Source: Candidatus Kerfeldbacteria bacterium
GTDB lineage: Bacteria; Patescibacteriota; Patescibacteriia; UBA9570
Assembly (NCBI GenBank): GCA_016207285.1
Contig: JACQPW010000096.1
Coordinates: forward strand, 1-11,961
DNA length: 11,961 nucleotides
Direction of reading: 5' to 3'
A program made the position numbers and the translations under genes. The notes under the pieces were generated by a model. The model did not search any database. It was not told the origin of the DNA and saw only the letters and a program-made list of their open reading frames with translations. Of the stretch, positions 1 to 6,342 are shown one piece after another (positions within the stretch are counted from its first letter, which is position 1; the number at the start of each line of letters is the position of its first letter).

Positions 1-20
1 ATAATTCTTGATTCTCATTT

Positions 21-1658
21 ATGGCCAAAGATATTCAATATGATGAAGCGTGCCGCGACGGTCTCCGCGCTGGCGCCAATAAACTAGCCAATGCTGTTAA
101 GGTCACCTTAGGACCTAAAGGTCGCAATGTGGTGATCGACAAAGGGTTTGGTGCTCCGATGATCACTAAAGATGGTGTCACCGTAGCCAAAGAAGTCGAA
201 CTTGAAAATAAGATTGAAAACATCGGTGCTGAAATTATCAAAGAAGCCGCCTCCAAAACCAATGATGTGGCCGGTGATGGTACCACAACCGCTACCGTAT
301 TAGCCCAATCGATTGTGAATGAAGGTTTAAAGAATGTCACCGCTGGTATCAACCCATTAAGTCTGAAACGCGGCATCGATAAAGGTGTGGTCGCCGTGCT
401 AGATTACCTGAAGAACAGCTTAAGTAAACCAGTCACCACCAAAGAAGAGAAAGCTCAAGTCGCTTCCATTTCTGCGAATGATGCTGAAATTGGTGAAATT
501 ATTGCTGAAGCCATCGATGAAGTTGGCGATAACGGTGTTGTAACCGTAGAAGAATCACAAAGCTTTGGTCTAGAAAAAGAGAAAGTAGAAGGCCTACAAT
601 TCGAAAAAGGCTATGTTTCTCCATACATGATCACCAATTCAGATCGGATGGAAGCGGAATACCGCGATGCCCAGATCTTGATCACCGATAAGAAAATTTC
701 CTCAGTGCAAGAAATCGTCCCGCTGTTAGAAAAAGTGGCTCAAGCTGGTCGCAAAGAGTTAGTGATTATTGCTGAAGATGTCGACGGTGAAGCCTTGGCT
801 ACCTTAGTAGTCAACAAACTGCGTGGTACCTTCAACACCTTGGCTATCAAAGCGCCTGGCTTTGGTGATCGCCGTAAAGAAATGTTGGAAGATATCGCTA
901 TCTTAACTGGTGGCCGTGTCATTACCGAAGAAGTCGGTCTGAAATTAGATCATGTTGAATTAGTTGACCTTGGTCGCGCTACGAAGATCAAAGCCACCAA
1001 AGACAACACCACGATCATCGAAGGTAAAGGTGATAAAGCAGCCTTGGCCAATCGCATTGCCCAAATCAAAAAAATGATTTCCGAAACCGACTCTGATTTC
1101 GATAAAGAAAAATTGCAAGAACGCTTGGCCAAACTATCTGGTGGTGTCGCTGTCTTGCGTGTCGGTGCCGCTACAGAAACAGAAATGGAAGAAAAGAAAC
1201 ATCGCATTGAAGATGCCTTGTCTGCCACCAAAGCTGCCATGGCTGAAGGCATCGTCGCCGGCGGCGGTACAGCTCTGATCCGCTCCATGGTTGCGTTGGA
1301 TGGTTTAAAACTCGAACATGAAGAGATGATTGGTTTGAACATCTTACGTCGCGCCTTAGAAGAACCCTTACGCCAGATCGTTCAAAATGCTGGTTATGAA
1401 GGTTCAGTCATTGTCGAAGGCTTGAAACAACGCTCAGGGAACGAAGGTTTCAATGCTGCTACGGGAGAATATGTCGACTTGGTCAAAGCGGGTATTATCG
1501 ACCCAACCAAAGTCACTCGATCAGCCTTAGAAAACGCTGCCTCCGCTGCTTCGATGCTCTTAACGACAGAAGCAGTGATTACAGAGATCCCAAAGAAAGA
1601 TGAGCCAGCTGCCGGCGCCCCAGGTATGGGCATGGGCGGTATGGGTGGAATGATGTAA
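21..1658 (+). CDS. groEL: Chaperonin GroEL (Hsp60), 545 aa
   Basis: Group I chaperonin subunit. It forms the ATP-driven double-ring cage that, with GroES, refolds cytosolic proteins. The length (545 aa) is normal for the family. The ATP-binding GDGTTT motif lies at residues 85-90, the apical domain at about 190-375, and the signature EGIVAGGGTAL at about 409-419. The hydrolysis aspartate falls at D398, the same number as in E. coli GroEL. The tail is the usual Gly/Met-rich GMGMGGMGGMM. The start at 21 gives the standard MAKDI N-terminus. Only 20 bases lie upstream, so neither a groES nor the promoter can be judged; no Shine-Dalgarno site is visible in them. No terminator is evident between this gene and the next (50-bp gap), so read-through is possible. 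Identity is close to certain. Confidence 0.98.
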   Translation: MAKDIQYDEACRDGLRAGANKLANAVKVTLGPKGRNVVIDKGFGAPMITKDGVTVAKEVELENKIENIGAEIIKEAASKTNDVAGDGTTTATVLAQSIVNEGLKNVTAGINPLSLKRGIDKGVVAVLDYLKNSLSKPVTTKEEKAQVASISANDAEIGEIIAEAIDEVGDNGVVTVEESQSFGLEKEKVEGLQFEKGYVSPYMITNSDRMEAEYRDAQILITDKKISSVQEIVPLLEKVAQAGRKELVIIAEDVDGEALATLVVNKLRGTFNTLAIKAPGFGDRRKEMLEDIAILTGGRVITEEVGLKLDHVELVDLGRATKIKATKDNTTIIEGKGDKAALANRIAQIKKMISETDSDFDKEKLQERLAKLSGGVAVLRVGAATETEMEEKKHRIEDALSATKAAMAEGIVAGGGTALIRSMVALDGLKLEHEEMIGLNILRRALEEPLRQIVQNAGYEGSVIVEGLKQRSGNEGFNAATGEYVDLVKAGIIDPTKVTRSALENAASAASMLLTTEAVITEIPKKDEPAAGAPGMGMGGMGGMM

Positions 1659-1665
1659 GGATTGG

Positions 1666-1674
1666 TGGTATACT
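1666..1674 (+). promoter_or_regulatory. Candidate extended -10 promoter for the small membrane protein gene
   Basis: TGG followed by TATACT matches the extended -10 form TGnTATAAT, with one mismatch in the hexamer. It lies 7 nt after the groEL stop. Transcription would start near 1681, leaving a leader of about 28 nt. No good -35 is seen 17 nt upstream. An alternative -10, TATAAA at 1690-1695, would give a leader of about 7 nt. Read-through from groEL is a third option. Confidence 0.35.
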
Positions 1675-1708
1675 GTCCTCAATAACCAATATAAATAATC
1701 TACCACCT

Positions 1709-2035
1709 ATGGAAGATCACAAACCAGTCACACCAGCACCTACGTTCGATGCCAAAGACATCGAGGAAAATAAGGTACTTGCCTGTCTAAGCTATGTTGG
1801 TATCTTGTTCTTGATTCCAATGCTAGCCAAGAAAGACAGTAAGTATTGCCAAGAAAATGCCAAACAAGGTGTAGTGATGTTTATCGCTGCCTTACTCGGC
1901 GCCATTCCATTCATCGGTTGGATTTGGGTATTGGTTGTCCTCGTCGTCGATATCATGGCGATTGTCCATACTCTCCAAGGCAAATTCTGGAGAATCCCAG
2001 GTGCCTACGACTTAAGCCGAAAGTTTAAGTTCTAG
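1709..2035 (+). CDS. Small Tic20/DUF4870-like integral membrane protein, 108 aa
   Basis: A small inner-membrane protein of unknown function. A polar N-terminus of about 20 residues is followed by three probable membrane helices at about 23-39, 54-68 and 70-88. A short basic C-terminus ends in KFKF. The stretch with LSYVGILFLIPML, then KKDSKYCQENAKQGVV, then WRIPGA near the end resembles the DUF4870/Tic20-like family, where a cytosolic loop carrying 'NAKQG' sits between helices 1 and 2. That family is uncharacterised in bacteria, and any link to protein import is only by distant homology to chloroplast Tic20. No Shine-Dalgarno site is visible; the bases just before ATG (CCACCT) are of the opposite polarity. 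It follows groEL by 50 bp and is closed by a strong terminator. The membrane-protein call is secure; the family assignment is probable. Confidence 0.8.
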   Translation: MEDHKPVTPAPTFDAKDIEENKVLACLSYVGILFLIPMLAKKDSKYCQENAKQGVVMFIAALLGAIPFIGWIWVLVVLVVDIMAIVHTLQGKFWRIPGAYDLSRKFKF

Positions 2036-2065
2036 TTACACCTCTCCCGGTCGCCTAAGTCGACC

Positions 2066-2094
2066 ACCCTCCCCTTCTTTAGGGGAGGGTTTTT
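2066..2094 (+). terminator. Rho-independent terminator for the groEL / small membrane protein unit
   Basis: A 9-bp perfect GC-rich stem, ACCCTCCCC pairing with GGGGAGGGT, has a 7-nt loop that a T-A pair can close to 5 nt. The stem's last T begins a run of five T (2090-2094). It lies 30 nt after the membrane protein stop. On the opposite strand the stem is not followed by T residues, so it works for plus-strand transcripts only. Confidence 0.9.
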
Positions 2095-2099
2095 AGTTT

Positions 2100-2129
2100 A
2101 AAACAATCCTCTCCCAGATGGGAGAGGAT
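2100..2129 (-). terminator. Probable rho-independent terminator after recA
   Basis: On the minus strand a perfect 10-bp stem, ATCCTCTCCC with GGGAGAGGAT around a 4-nt loop, is followed by TGTTTT. It lies about 50 nt beyond the recA stop. The T tract is broken by one G, so efficiency is uncertain. It is the best terminator candidate for the ftsK-recA unit. Confidence 0.6.
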
Positions 2130-2152
2130 GTCCTGAATCTGATGAAGGACAG

Positions 2153-2172
2153 CCTGCCTGCCGGTAGGCAGG
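2153..2172. repeat. GC-rich palindrome CCTGCCT/AGGCAGG
   Basis: A 7-bp perfect stem closes a 6-nt loop that contains the self-complementary CCGG. It lies 10-29 nt beyond the recA stop, with no T run on either side. From memory, similar CCTGCC...GGCAGG palindromes recur between genes in many Patescibacteria genomes. That recollection is not tested here. Confidence 0.5.
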
Positions 2173-2181
2173 GAGAGGGGT

Positions 2182-3246
2182 TTACTCCTTCTCCTCGTCA
2201 GCGGGTTCAGCGACCACGCCCACTGCGCCTTGCTCACCTTGCGCTACAGCTAGATAGATATCCTTTTTGATGACTTCCATTAACTGTGGCTTCTCACGGA
2301 GATATTGTTTGGCAGTTTCACGACCAACTCCTAACTTATCTTCCTTGTACGAGTAACTGTTGCCCAACTTCTCGATCACTCCAAACTGCACACCAGTTTC
2401 TAGTAAGTCTCCAGCCAAGGAGATACCCTCGTTGTACATGATATCAAATTCAGTGGTACGAAACGGAGCGGCTACTTTATTCTTCACGATCTTGGCCTTA
2501 ACACGGTTACCAATAATGCGGTCACCTTGTTTAATTTGAGCTGAACGGCGAACTTCAATACGCACCGATGAGTAGAATTTCAAGGCTGTACCACCAGTAG
2601 TCGTTTCTGGATTACCAAACATCACCCCAATTTTTTGGCGAATCTGGTTAATAAAAATAACCGTGGTACCACTCTTGCCCACAATGGCGGTTAGTTTACG
2701 CAGGGCTTTGCTCATCAATCTGGCTTGAGCGCCCATTTGAATATCACCCATCTCTCCTTCGATTTCCGCTTTTGGGGTTAGGGCTGCCACGGAGTCAACA
2801 ACGATAACATCAATACCACCAGATCGCACTAATGTTTCGACAATGTCTAGGGCTTGTTCTCCAGTATCTGGTTGAGAAATTAATAACTCATCCACATTAA
2901 CGCCGATACGTTTGGCGTATTCAGGATCCAGGGCATGTTCGGCATCCACAAAGGCAGCGATGCCGCCCATTTTTTGTACTTCCGCAACAATGTGTTGGGA
3001 TAAGGTTGTTTTTCCAGAAGCTTCTGGACCATACAGCTCTACCACCCGACCTCTTGGTACACCGCCTACCCCTAAGGCAAGGTCTAGGGAAATACAACCG
3101 GTTGGAATGACTTCTACTTTCATTTGGGTAGCATCACCCAGCTTCATAATAGCACTGTCACCAAACCGTTCCCGGATTTGATCCATCGCGGCCTGCGCAG
3201 CTTTTACTCTTGGATTAGTACTGACTGTAGTTTTAGATTTGGACAT
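2182..3246 (-). CDS. recA: Recombinase RecA, 354 aa
   Basis: DNA-dependent ATPase that forms filaments on single-stranded DNA and catalyses strand exchange in recombinational repair. It also acts as co-protease for LexA-type repressors where these exist. The Walker A motif GPEASGKT is at residues 73-80, the catalytic glutamate is E103 in DAEHA, and Walker B VIVVD is at 147-151. The FINQIRQKIGVMFGNPETTTGG stretch, which includes loop L2, is intact in the middle of the protein. The acidic C-terminus (ADEEKE) is typical. The start is set at the ATG giving MSKSKTT. The frame stays open 28 codons further upstream, but that extension is not RecA-like and would overlap the preceding gene. The gap to the RodZ-like gene is 16 bp with no Shine-Dalgarno site, so recA is probably the last gene of the ftsK unit. 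Confidence 0.97.
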   Translation of the reverse strand: MSKSKTTVSTNPRVKAAQAAMDQIRERFGDSAIMKLGDATQMKVEVIPTGCISLDLALGVGGVPRGRVVELYGPEASGKTTLSQHIVAEVQKMGGIAAFVDAEHALDPEYAKRIGVNVDELLISQPDTGEQALDIVETLVRSGGIDVIVVDSVAALTPKAEIEGEMGDIQMGAQARLMSKALRKLTAIVGKSGTTVIFINQIRQKIGVMFGNPETTTGGTALKFYSSVRIEVRRSAQIKQGDRIIGNRVKAKIVKNKVAAPFRTTEFDIMYNEGISLAGDLLETGVQFGVIEKLGNSYSYKEDKLGVGRETAKQYLREKPQLMEVIKKDIYLAVAQGEQGAVGVVAEPADEEKE

Positions 3247-3262
3247 AGAGTATAGTTTGTAG

Positions 3263-3937
3263 TTATTTATCTTCGACGTAAATTTGGACGTATTGAATAT
3301 GTGGTTGACTGCGCTTGGTTTTAGCTTCAATTTTCAGCACATTGCTGCCCGGCTGGAGTGACATTTGCTGGCTAAACTGGCCATCAGGTAGCACCGGAAT
3401 AATCTGATCGTTTATTGACACTACCGCTTCTGGATCAGTTTGTCCAGCTACGGTCACAAGGCGCTCAGCATAGCCAACAGTGCTCGGTAATCCGGTAATC
3501 GTCAGGTTAGGTGGTTCAACAATGTTAGTGATTTCTAAGCCAAAATAGGCTCCTAAACCAATCATGATGAAGACAATCACTAAGCCAATCACGACCTTGA
3601 TCAATTGCAACGGCTGCTTAGTCAGATAATGCTTTAACGTCGGAATATCCGGTGTTTGTTCGTACACTTTTAATTCAGCTTGCAAAAGCGGCTCAACCGT
3701 TGTCCAACTTAAGCCCAATAATTTGACATACCGTTGCACATAATTTTTTACAAACACACCACTGGGTAAAGCCGTATAACGACTTTGTTCAATGGCTTCG
3801 AGATAATCCTGCTTAATACGCAAGCGCTCACTCACTTGTGCCAGGGTCAGATGGCTGCTGTCACGGACTTGCTTGAGCTTTTGACCCAACGTTTGCGCGT
3901 CAGCAATCGTGCGTTGGTTAAACGCGGTTGGTGTCAT
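3263..3937 (-). CDS. RodZ-like membrane protein: N-terminal HTH, one TM helix, C-terminal Ig-like domain, 224 aa
   Basis: RodZ-type architecture. A helix-turn-helix domain of the HTH_25/Xre kind covers about residues 15-78 (LGQKLKQVRDSSHLTLAQVS, then QDYLEAIE and LPSGVFVKNYVQRY, which are characteristic of the family). A short linker follows, then one membrane helix at about 113-134. A C-terminal domain at about 145-224 reads like a glucodextranase-B/Ig-like fold (VTVAGQTDPEAVVSIN, then PDGQFSQQMSLQPGSNVLKIEA). In RodZ the HTH is cytosolic and binds MreB, and the C-terminus is outside the cell. No mreB is in the window, so a role in cell shape is inferred. The ATG lies inside the end of ftsK (20-nt overlap in another frame), suggesting coupled translation. 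recA follows 16 bp downstream. The Ig-like domain differs from the DUF4115 domain of E. coli RodZ, so I give no symbol. Confidence 0.85.
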   Translation of the reverse strand: MTPTAFNQRTIADAQTLGQKLKQVRDSSHLTLAQVSERLRIKQDYLEAIEQSRYTALPSGVFVKNYVQRYVKLLGLSWTTVEPLLQAELKVYEQTPDIPTLKHYLTKQPLQLIKVVIGLVIVFIMIGLGAYFGLEITNIVEPPNLTITGLPSTVGYAERLVTVAGQTDPEAVVSINDQIIPVLPDGQFSQQMSLQPGSNVLKIEAKTKRSQPHIQYVQIYVEDK

Positions 3938-6200
3938 GTTGGTCTACTGATTCTTCACTTTCTTCCTCGCTCTCATCTGCAGTCTCATCTTCATCGCTGG
4001 TCGGCAACGGAATATCGCGATCACTCGGCAAGCTAGCTAGCAACGCCTCAGCACCAGCTAAAATCTCACGCGGTTTGGCACCATCCGCTGGGCCAATAAA
4101 CCCTTGCTCTTCTAAGATGTCTAACAAGCGCGCTGCTCGTGCATACCCAACCCGCAAACGCCGTTGCAACAATGACGCCGAGGCTTTTTGTGAATCGATA
4201 ATGATTTTCTTAGCCGCTGGCAGTAGCTCATCATCCTGGTCGCCATCGGTAAAGGCCTGCGGTAAGGCGCTACTGGCTTGACGTTCCACTACTTCGGTAT
4301 CATATTCTGGTTTGGCTTTTTCTTTCAGGTACGTCACCACATGATTCACTTCTTCTTCCGACACGTAGGCTCCTTGCAAACGACGTGGTTTTGGTGAATC
4401 TGTACTCATGTATAACATGTCACCACGACCCAGCAATTTTTCGGCACCAGACATATCGATGATCGTACGAGAATCCACTAACGAAGCAGTTGCGAACGCA
4501 CAGCGAGTTGTAATATTAGCCTTAATTAAACCAGTGATGACATCCACCGATGGACGCTGCGTGGCTAACACCAAGTGAATACCCACGGCGCGGGCCATCT
4601 GGGCTAAACGGACAATAGCTGCTTCCACTTCCCGTGGTGCGGTCGCCATTAAGTCTGCCAATTCATCAATCACGAAGACGATATACGGCATGGTCGAGTC
4701 TGGATTGGCAGTATTGTAACCACCAATATCACGTCGCTTAGCATGGGCTAACACTTCGTAGCGTCGATCCATCTCATTGACTGTCCATTGCAAGGCATTG
4801 ATGGTCTTTTGCACATCGGTAATGACCGGAGTCAGCAGGTGTGGGATTTCGTTATACATCGTGAATTCAACCCGTTTCGGATCCACCAAGATAATCTTGA
4901 GATCATCTGGACCATTCTGGTAAAGCAGACTAATCAAAACGGTATTCATACAGACAGATTTACCAGAACCCGTGGCACCAGCAATTAACATGTGTGGCAT
5001 ATTGCCAATGTCACCGGTAAAGGATTTACCAGACACATCACGGCCAAATGCCAGTGTCAGATTCGATTTACGTTGTTTGAATTCTTCCGATTCAAACAAT
5101 TCACGTAAACCCACTTGGGCCGCCTTCACATTTGGCACTTCAATCCCCACTAATGATTTACCTGGAATGGGCGCTTCAATCCGAATGGGATGAGCTGCCA
5201 ATGCTAGGGCAATATCATTTTGTAGCGAAACAATCTGGGACAACTTTACGCCGGAGGCTGGCCGAAAGCTGTACTGCGTTACCGTGGGACCAATGCTGAC
5301 AGGACCCAGTTCCAGATCGATGCCAAAGTTATGGAAGGTTTTGACGATGATCTCTTTGTTATGTTCAACGTCTCCACTGGTCGGCTTACCTCGATTGCCG
5401 GATAGTAAATCTAAAGGTAAATCGATCTTGCGGTGACTTTGGGGAACGCGCACTAGTTTCAGTTGGCGTGGTTTACGTGTGGACACAGCAGCATCATCTG
5501 CTAAACTGCGGCCCGCAAATGCACTCGTTGGTTCAAACTCTTCTTCCTCTTCTGCAATCAGTGCATCCTCTTCTAACAACTCTTCAGCTGGTTCTTCAGA
5601 GACGCTCTCCATTGCCTGTTCTTTAGCAATCGCAATCCGTTGTCGCGCGCTACCGAACAACGCCACAACGAAGCGCAAGCTTTTACCCAACACCGTCCGG
5701 GCGGGAATGTTGCCAACTAGGTGTTGCAGTGAGGTATTAAAGACGACCAGAACTGAGATTAATAACAAGGCAGCCAACACGACTACTGCTACACCGACAC
5801 TGGCAAACTGACGAAAGATATAGGTGAGAGCCACACCGATGTAGCCCCCGGCTTGTGGCCGCAGCACATCAATTAAGCCAAATACACTGAGCGCCATAGC
5901 CGCCAAACCGACGCTAAATAAAGGTGATAATTCAGCTTCCTCACGTGGATAGAGCAAGTTATAGACTACAATCAGCAGGAAAACCGGCAAAGCATAACGA
6001 CCCAAACCAACAACGGCAGCTAGGATGGCATCCAGCCACTGGCCGACAGTACCGGCCCAGCCAAACAGGCTGAAGAACAAGATCATGGCCAGAGCAAACA
6101 AGCCAATGCTGATGATCCCATGACGGGTGGCAGGATCTATTCTGTTATCGGACTGTTTACGTCTTTGGTTCGTTTCAGCAGACTTCGACTTTTTAGCCAT
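3918..6200 (-). CDS. ftsK: DNA translocase FtsK/SpoIIIE, 760 aa
   Basis: Septum-located, ATP-driven double-stranded DNA pump that clears chromosomes from the division site and, in many bacteria, activates XerCD. An N-terminal membrane domain with about four helices lies between residues 29 and 156. A short acidic linker (198-223, a run of Glu) follows, much shorter than in E. coli FtsK and closer to SpoIIIE. The motor has Walker A GATGSGKS at 408-415 and Walker B VFVIDE at 508-513. The winged-helix gamma domain that reads polar DNA sequences is at about 657-706. An acidic tail of some 50 residues lies beyond gamma, which is unusual. The start is placed at the ATG giving MAKKSK. An ATG nine codons upstream would lie on the promoter itself. 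It heads the ftsK - RodZ-like - recA unit. Confidence 0.96.
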   Translation of the reverse strand: MAKKSKSAETNQRRKQSDNRIDPATRHGIISIGLFALAMILFFSLFGWAGTVGQWLDAILAAVVGLGRYALPVFLLIVVYNLLYPREEAELSPLFSVGLAAMALSVFGLIDVLRPQAGGYIGVALTYIFRQFASVGVAVVVLAALLLISVLVVFNTSLQHLVGNIPARTVLGKSLRFVVALFGSARQRIAIAKEQAMESVSEEPAEELLEEDALIAEEEEEFEPTSAFAGRSLADDAAVSTRKPRQLKLVRVPQSHRKIDLPLDLLSGNRGKPTSGDVEHNKEIIVKTFHNFGIDLELGPVSIGPTVTQYSFRPASGVKLSQIVSLQNDIALALAAHPIRIEAPIPGKSLVGIEVPNVKAAQVGLRELFESEEFKQRKSNLTLAFGRDVSGKSFTGDIGNMPHMLIAGATGSGKSVCMNTVLISLLYQNGPDDLKIILVDPKRVEFTMYNEIPHLLTPVITDVQKTINALQWTVNEMDRRYEVLAHAKRRDIGGYNTANPDSTMPYIVFVIDELADLMATAPREVEAAIVRLAQMARAVGIHLVLATQRPSVDVITGLIKANITTRCAFATASLVDSRTIIDMSGAEKLLGRGDMLYMSTDSPKPRRLQGAYVSEEEVNHVVTYLKEKAKPEYDTEVVERQASSALPQAFTDGDQDDELLPAAKKIIIDSQKASASLLQRRLRVGYARAARLLDILEEQGFIGPADGAKPREILAGAEALLASLPSDRDIPLPTSDEDETADESEEESEESVDQHDTNRV

Positions 6201-6209
6201 AGTTGAGAT

Positions 6210-6238
6210 ACTATACCACATTTTCAAGGTGCAGTCTA
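6210..6238 (-). promoter_or_regulatory. Promoter of the ftsK unit, nearly leaderless
   Basis: On the minus strand, TAGACT (-35, 4 of 6 consensus) is followed by a 17-nt spacer and TATAGT (-10, 5 of 6). The spacer ends in TGG, making an extended -10. Nine nt separate the -10 from the ftsK ATG, so the transcript should begin about 3 nt before the start codon. The terminator of the preceding unit lies just upstream, at 6241-6269, which supports an independent start here. Confidence 0.6.
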
Positions 6239-6240
6239 CG

Positions 6241-6269
6241 CAAAAAGCGCCTGTTTAGGAGCGCTCTTT
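6241..6269 (-). terminator. Rho-independent terminator of the purH - secreted protein unit
   Basis: On the minus strand, AAAGAGCGC pairs with GCGCTTTTT (9 bp including one G-T pair) around a 10-nt loop. The T run forms the 3' arm and lies right at the stem end. It is placed about 75 nt beyond the stop of the secreted-protein gene and just before the ftsK promoter, cleanly separating the two units. Confidence 0.75.
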
Positions 6270-6342
6270 ACTAGTAGGTTACCGTAAATAGACGACTCTG
6301 TCAAGAACGAACCGTCACAATTAATTCGGCATCCAATGCCCG

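Larger units (their letters stand above)
2041..2180. repeat. Structured convergent intergenic region with five stem-loops inside an outer inverted repeat
   Basis: CCTCTCCC at 2041-2048 and 2108-2115 is matched by GGGAGAGG at 2120-2127 and 2171-2178. The outermost pair could close a structure around the whole region. Inside, in order, lie GGTCG/CGACC (2049-2065), ACCCTCCCC/GGGGAGGGT (2066-2090), a 10-bp stem with a 4-nt loop (2106-2129), GTCCT/AGGAC (2130-2150) and CCTGCCT/AGGCAGG (2153-2172). The second and third act as terminators for the two strands. The rest looks like a palindromic dispersed repeat of the REP or MITE type, but copy number elsewhere cannot be seen from here. Confidence 0.6.

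Noticed and set aside
950..1342. 130-codon minus-strand open frame opposite groEL (others at 35-376, 740-922 and 1394-1633)
   Set aside because: These are mirror frames of a highly conserved gene with codon bias; the products resemble no protein and overlap GroEL completely.
2041..2180. CRISPR array or tRNA in the structured convergent region
   Set aside because: The repeats are inverted rather than direct with regular spacers, and no tRNA cloverleaf signature such as GTTCRA or a 7-bp acceptor stem is present.
3247..3330. 28-codon N-terminal extension of recA
   Set aside because: The extension is not RecA-like, overlaps the RodZ-like gene by 68 nt, and an internal ATG gives the standard RecA N-terminus.
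5479..5811. 110-codon Ser/Ala/Asn-rich plus-strand frame opposite ftsK (others at 3928-4281 and 4972-5193)
   Set aside because: The low-complexity product comes from the reverse reading of the acidic FtsK linker; there is no independent evidence for it.
6328..6340. Small GGCAT/ATGCC hairpin as the main terminator of the secreted-protein gene
   Set aside because: The stem is only 5 bp and no T run follows on the minus strand; the hairpin at 6241-6269 is much better.
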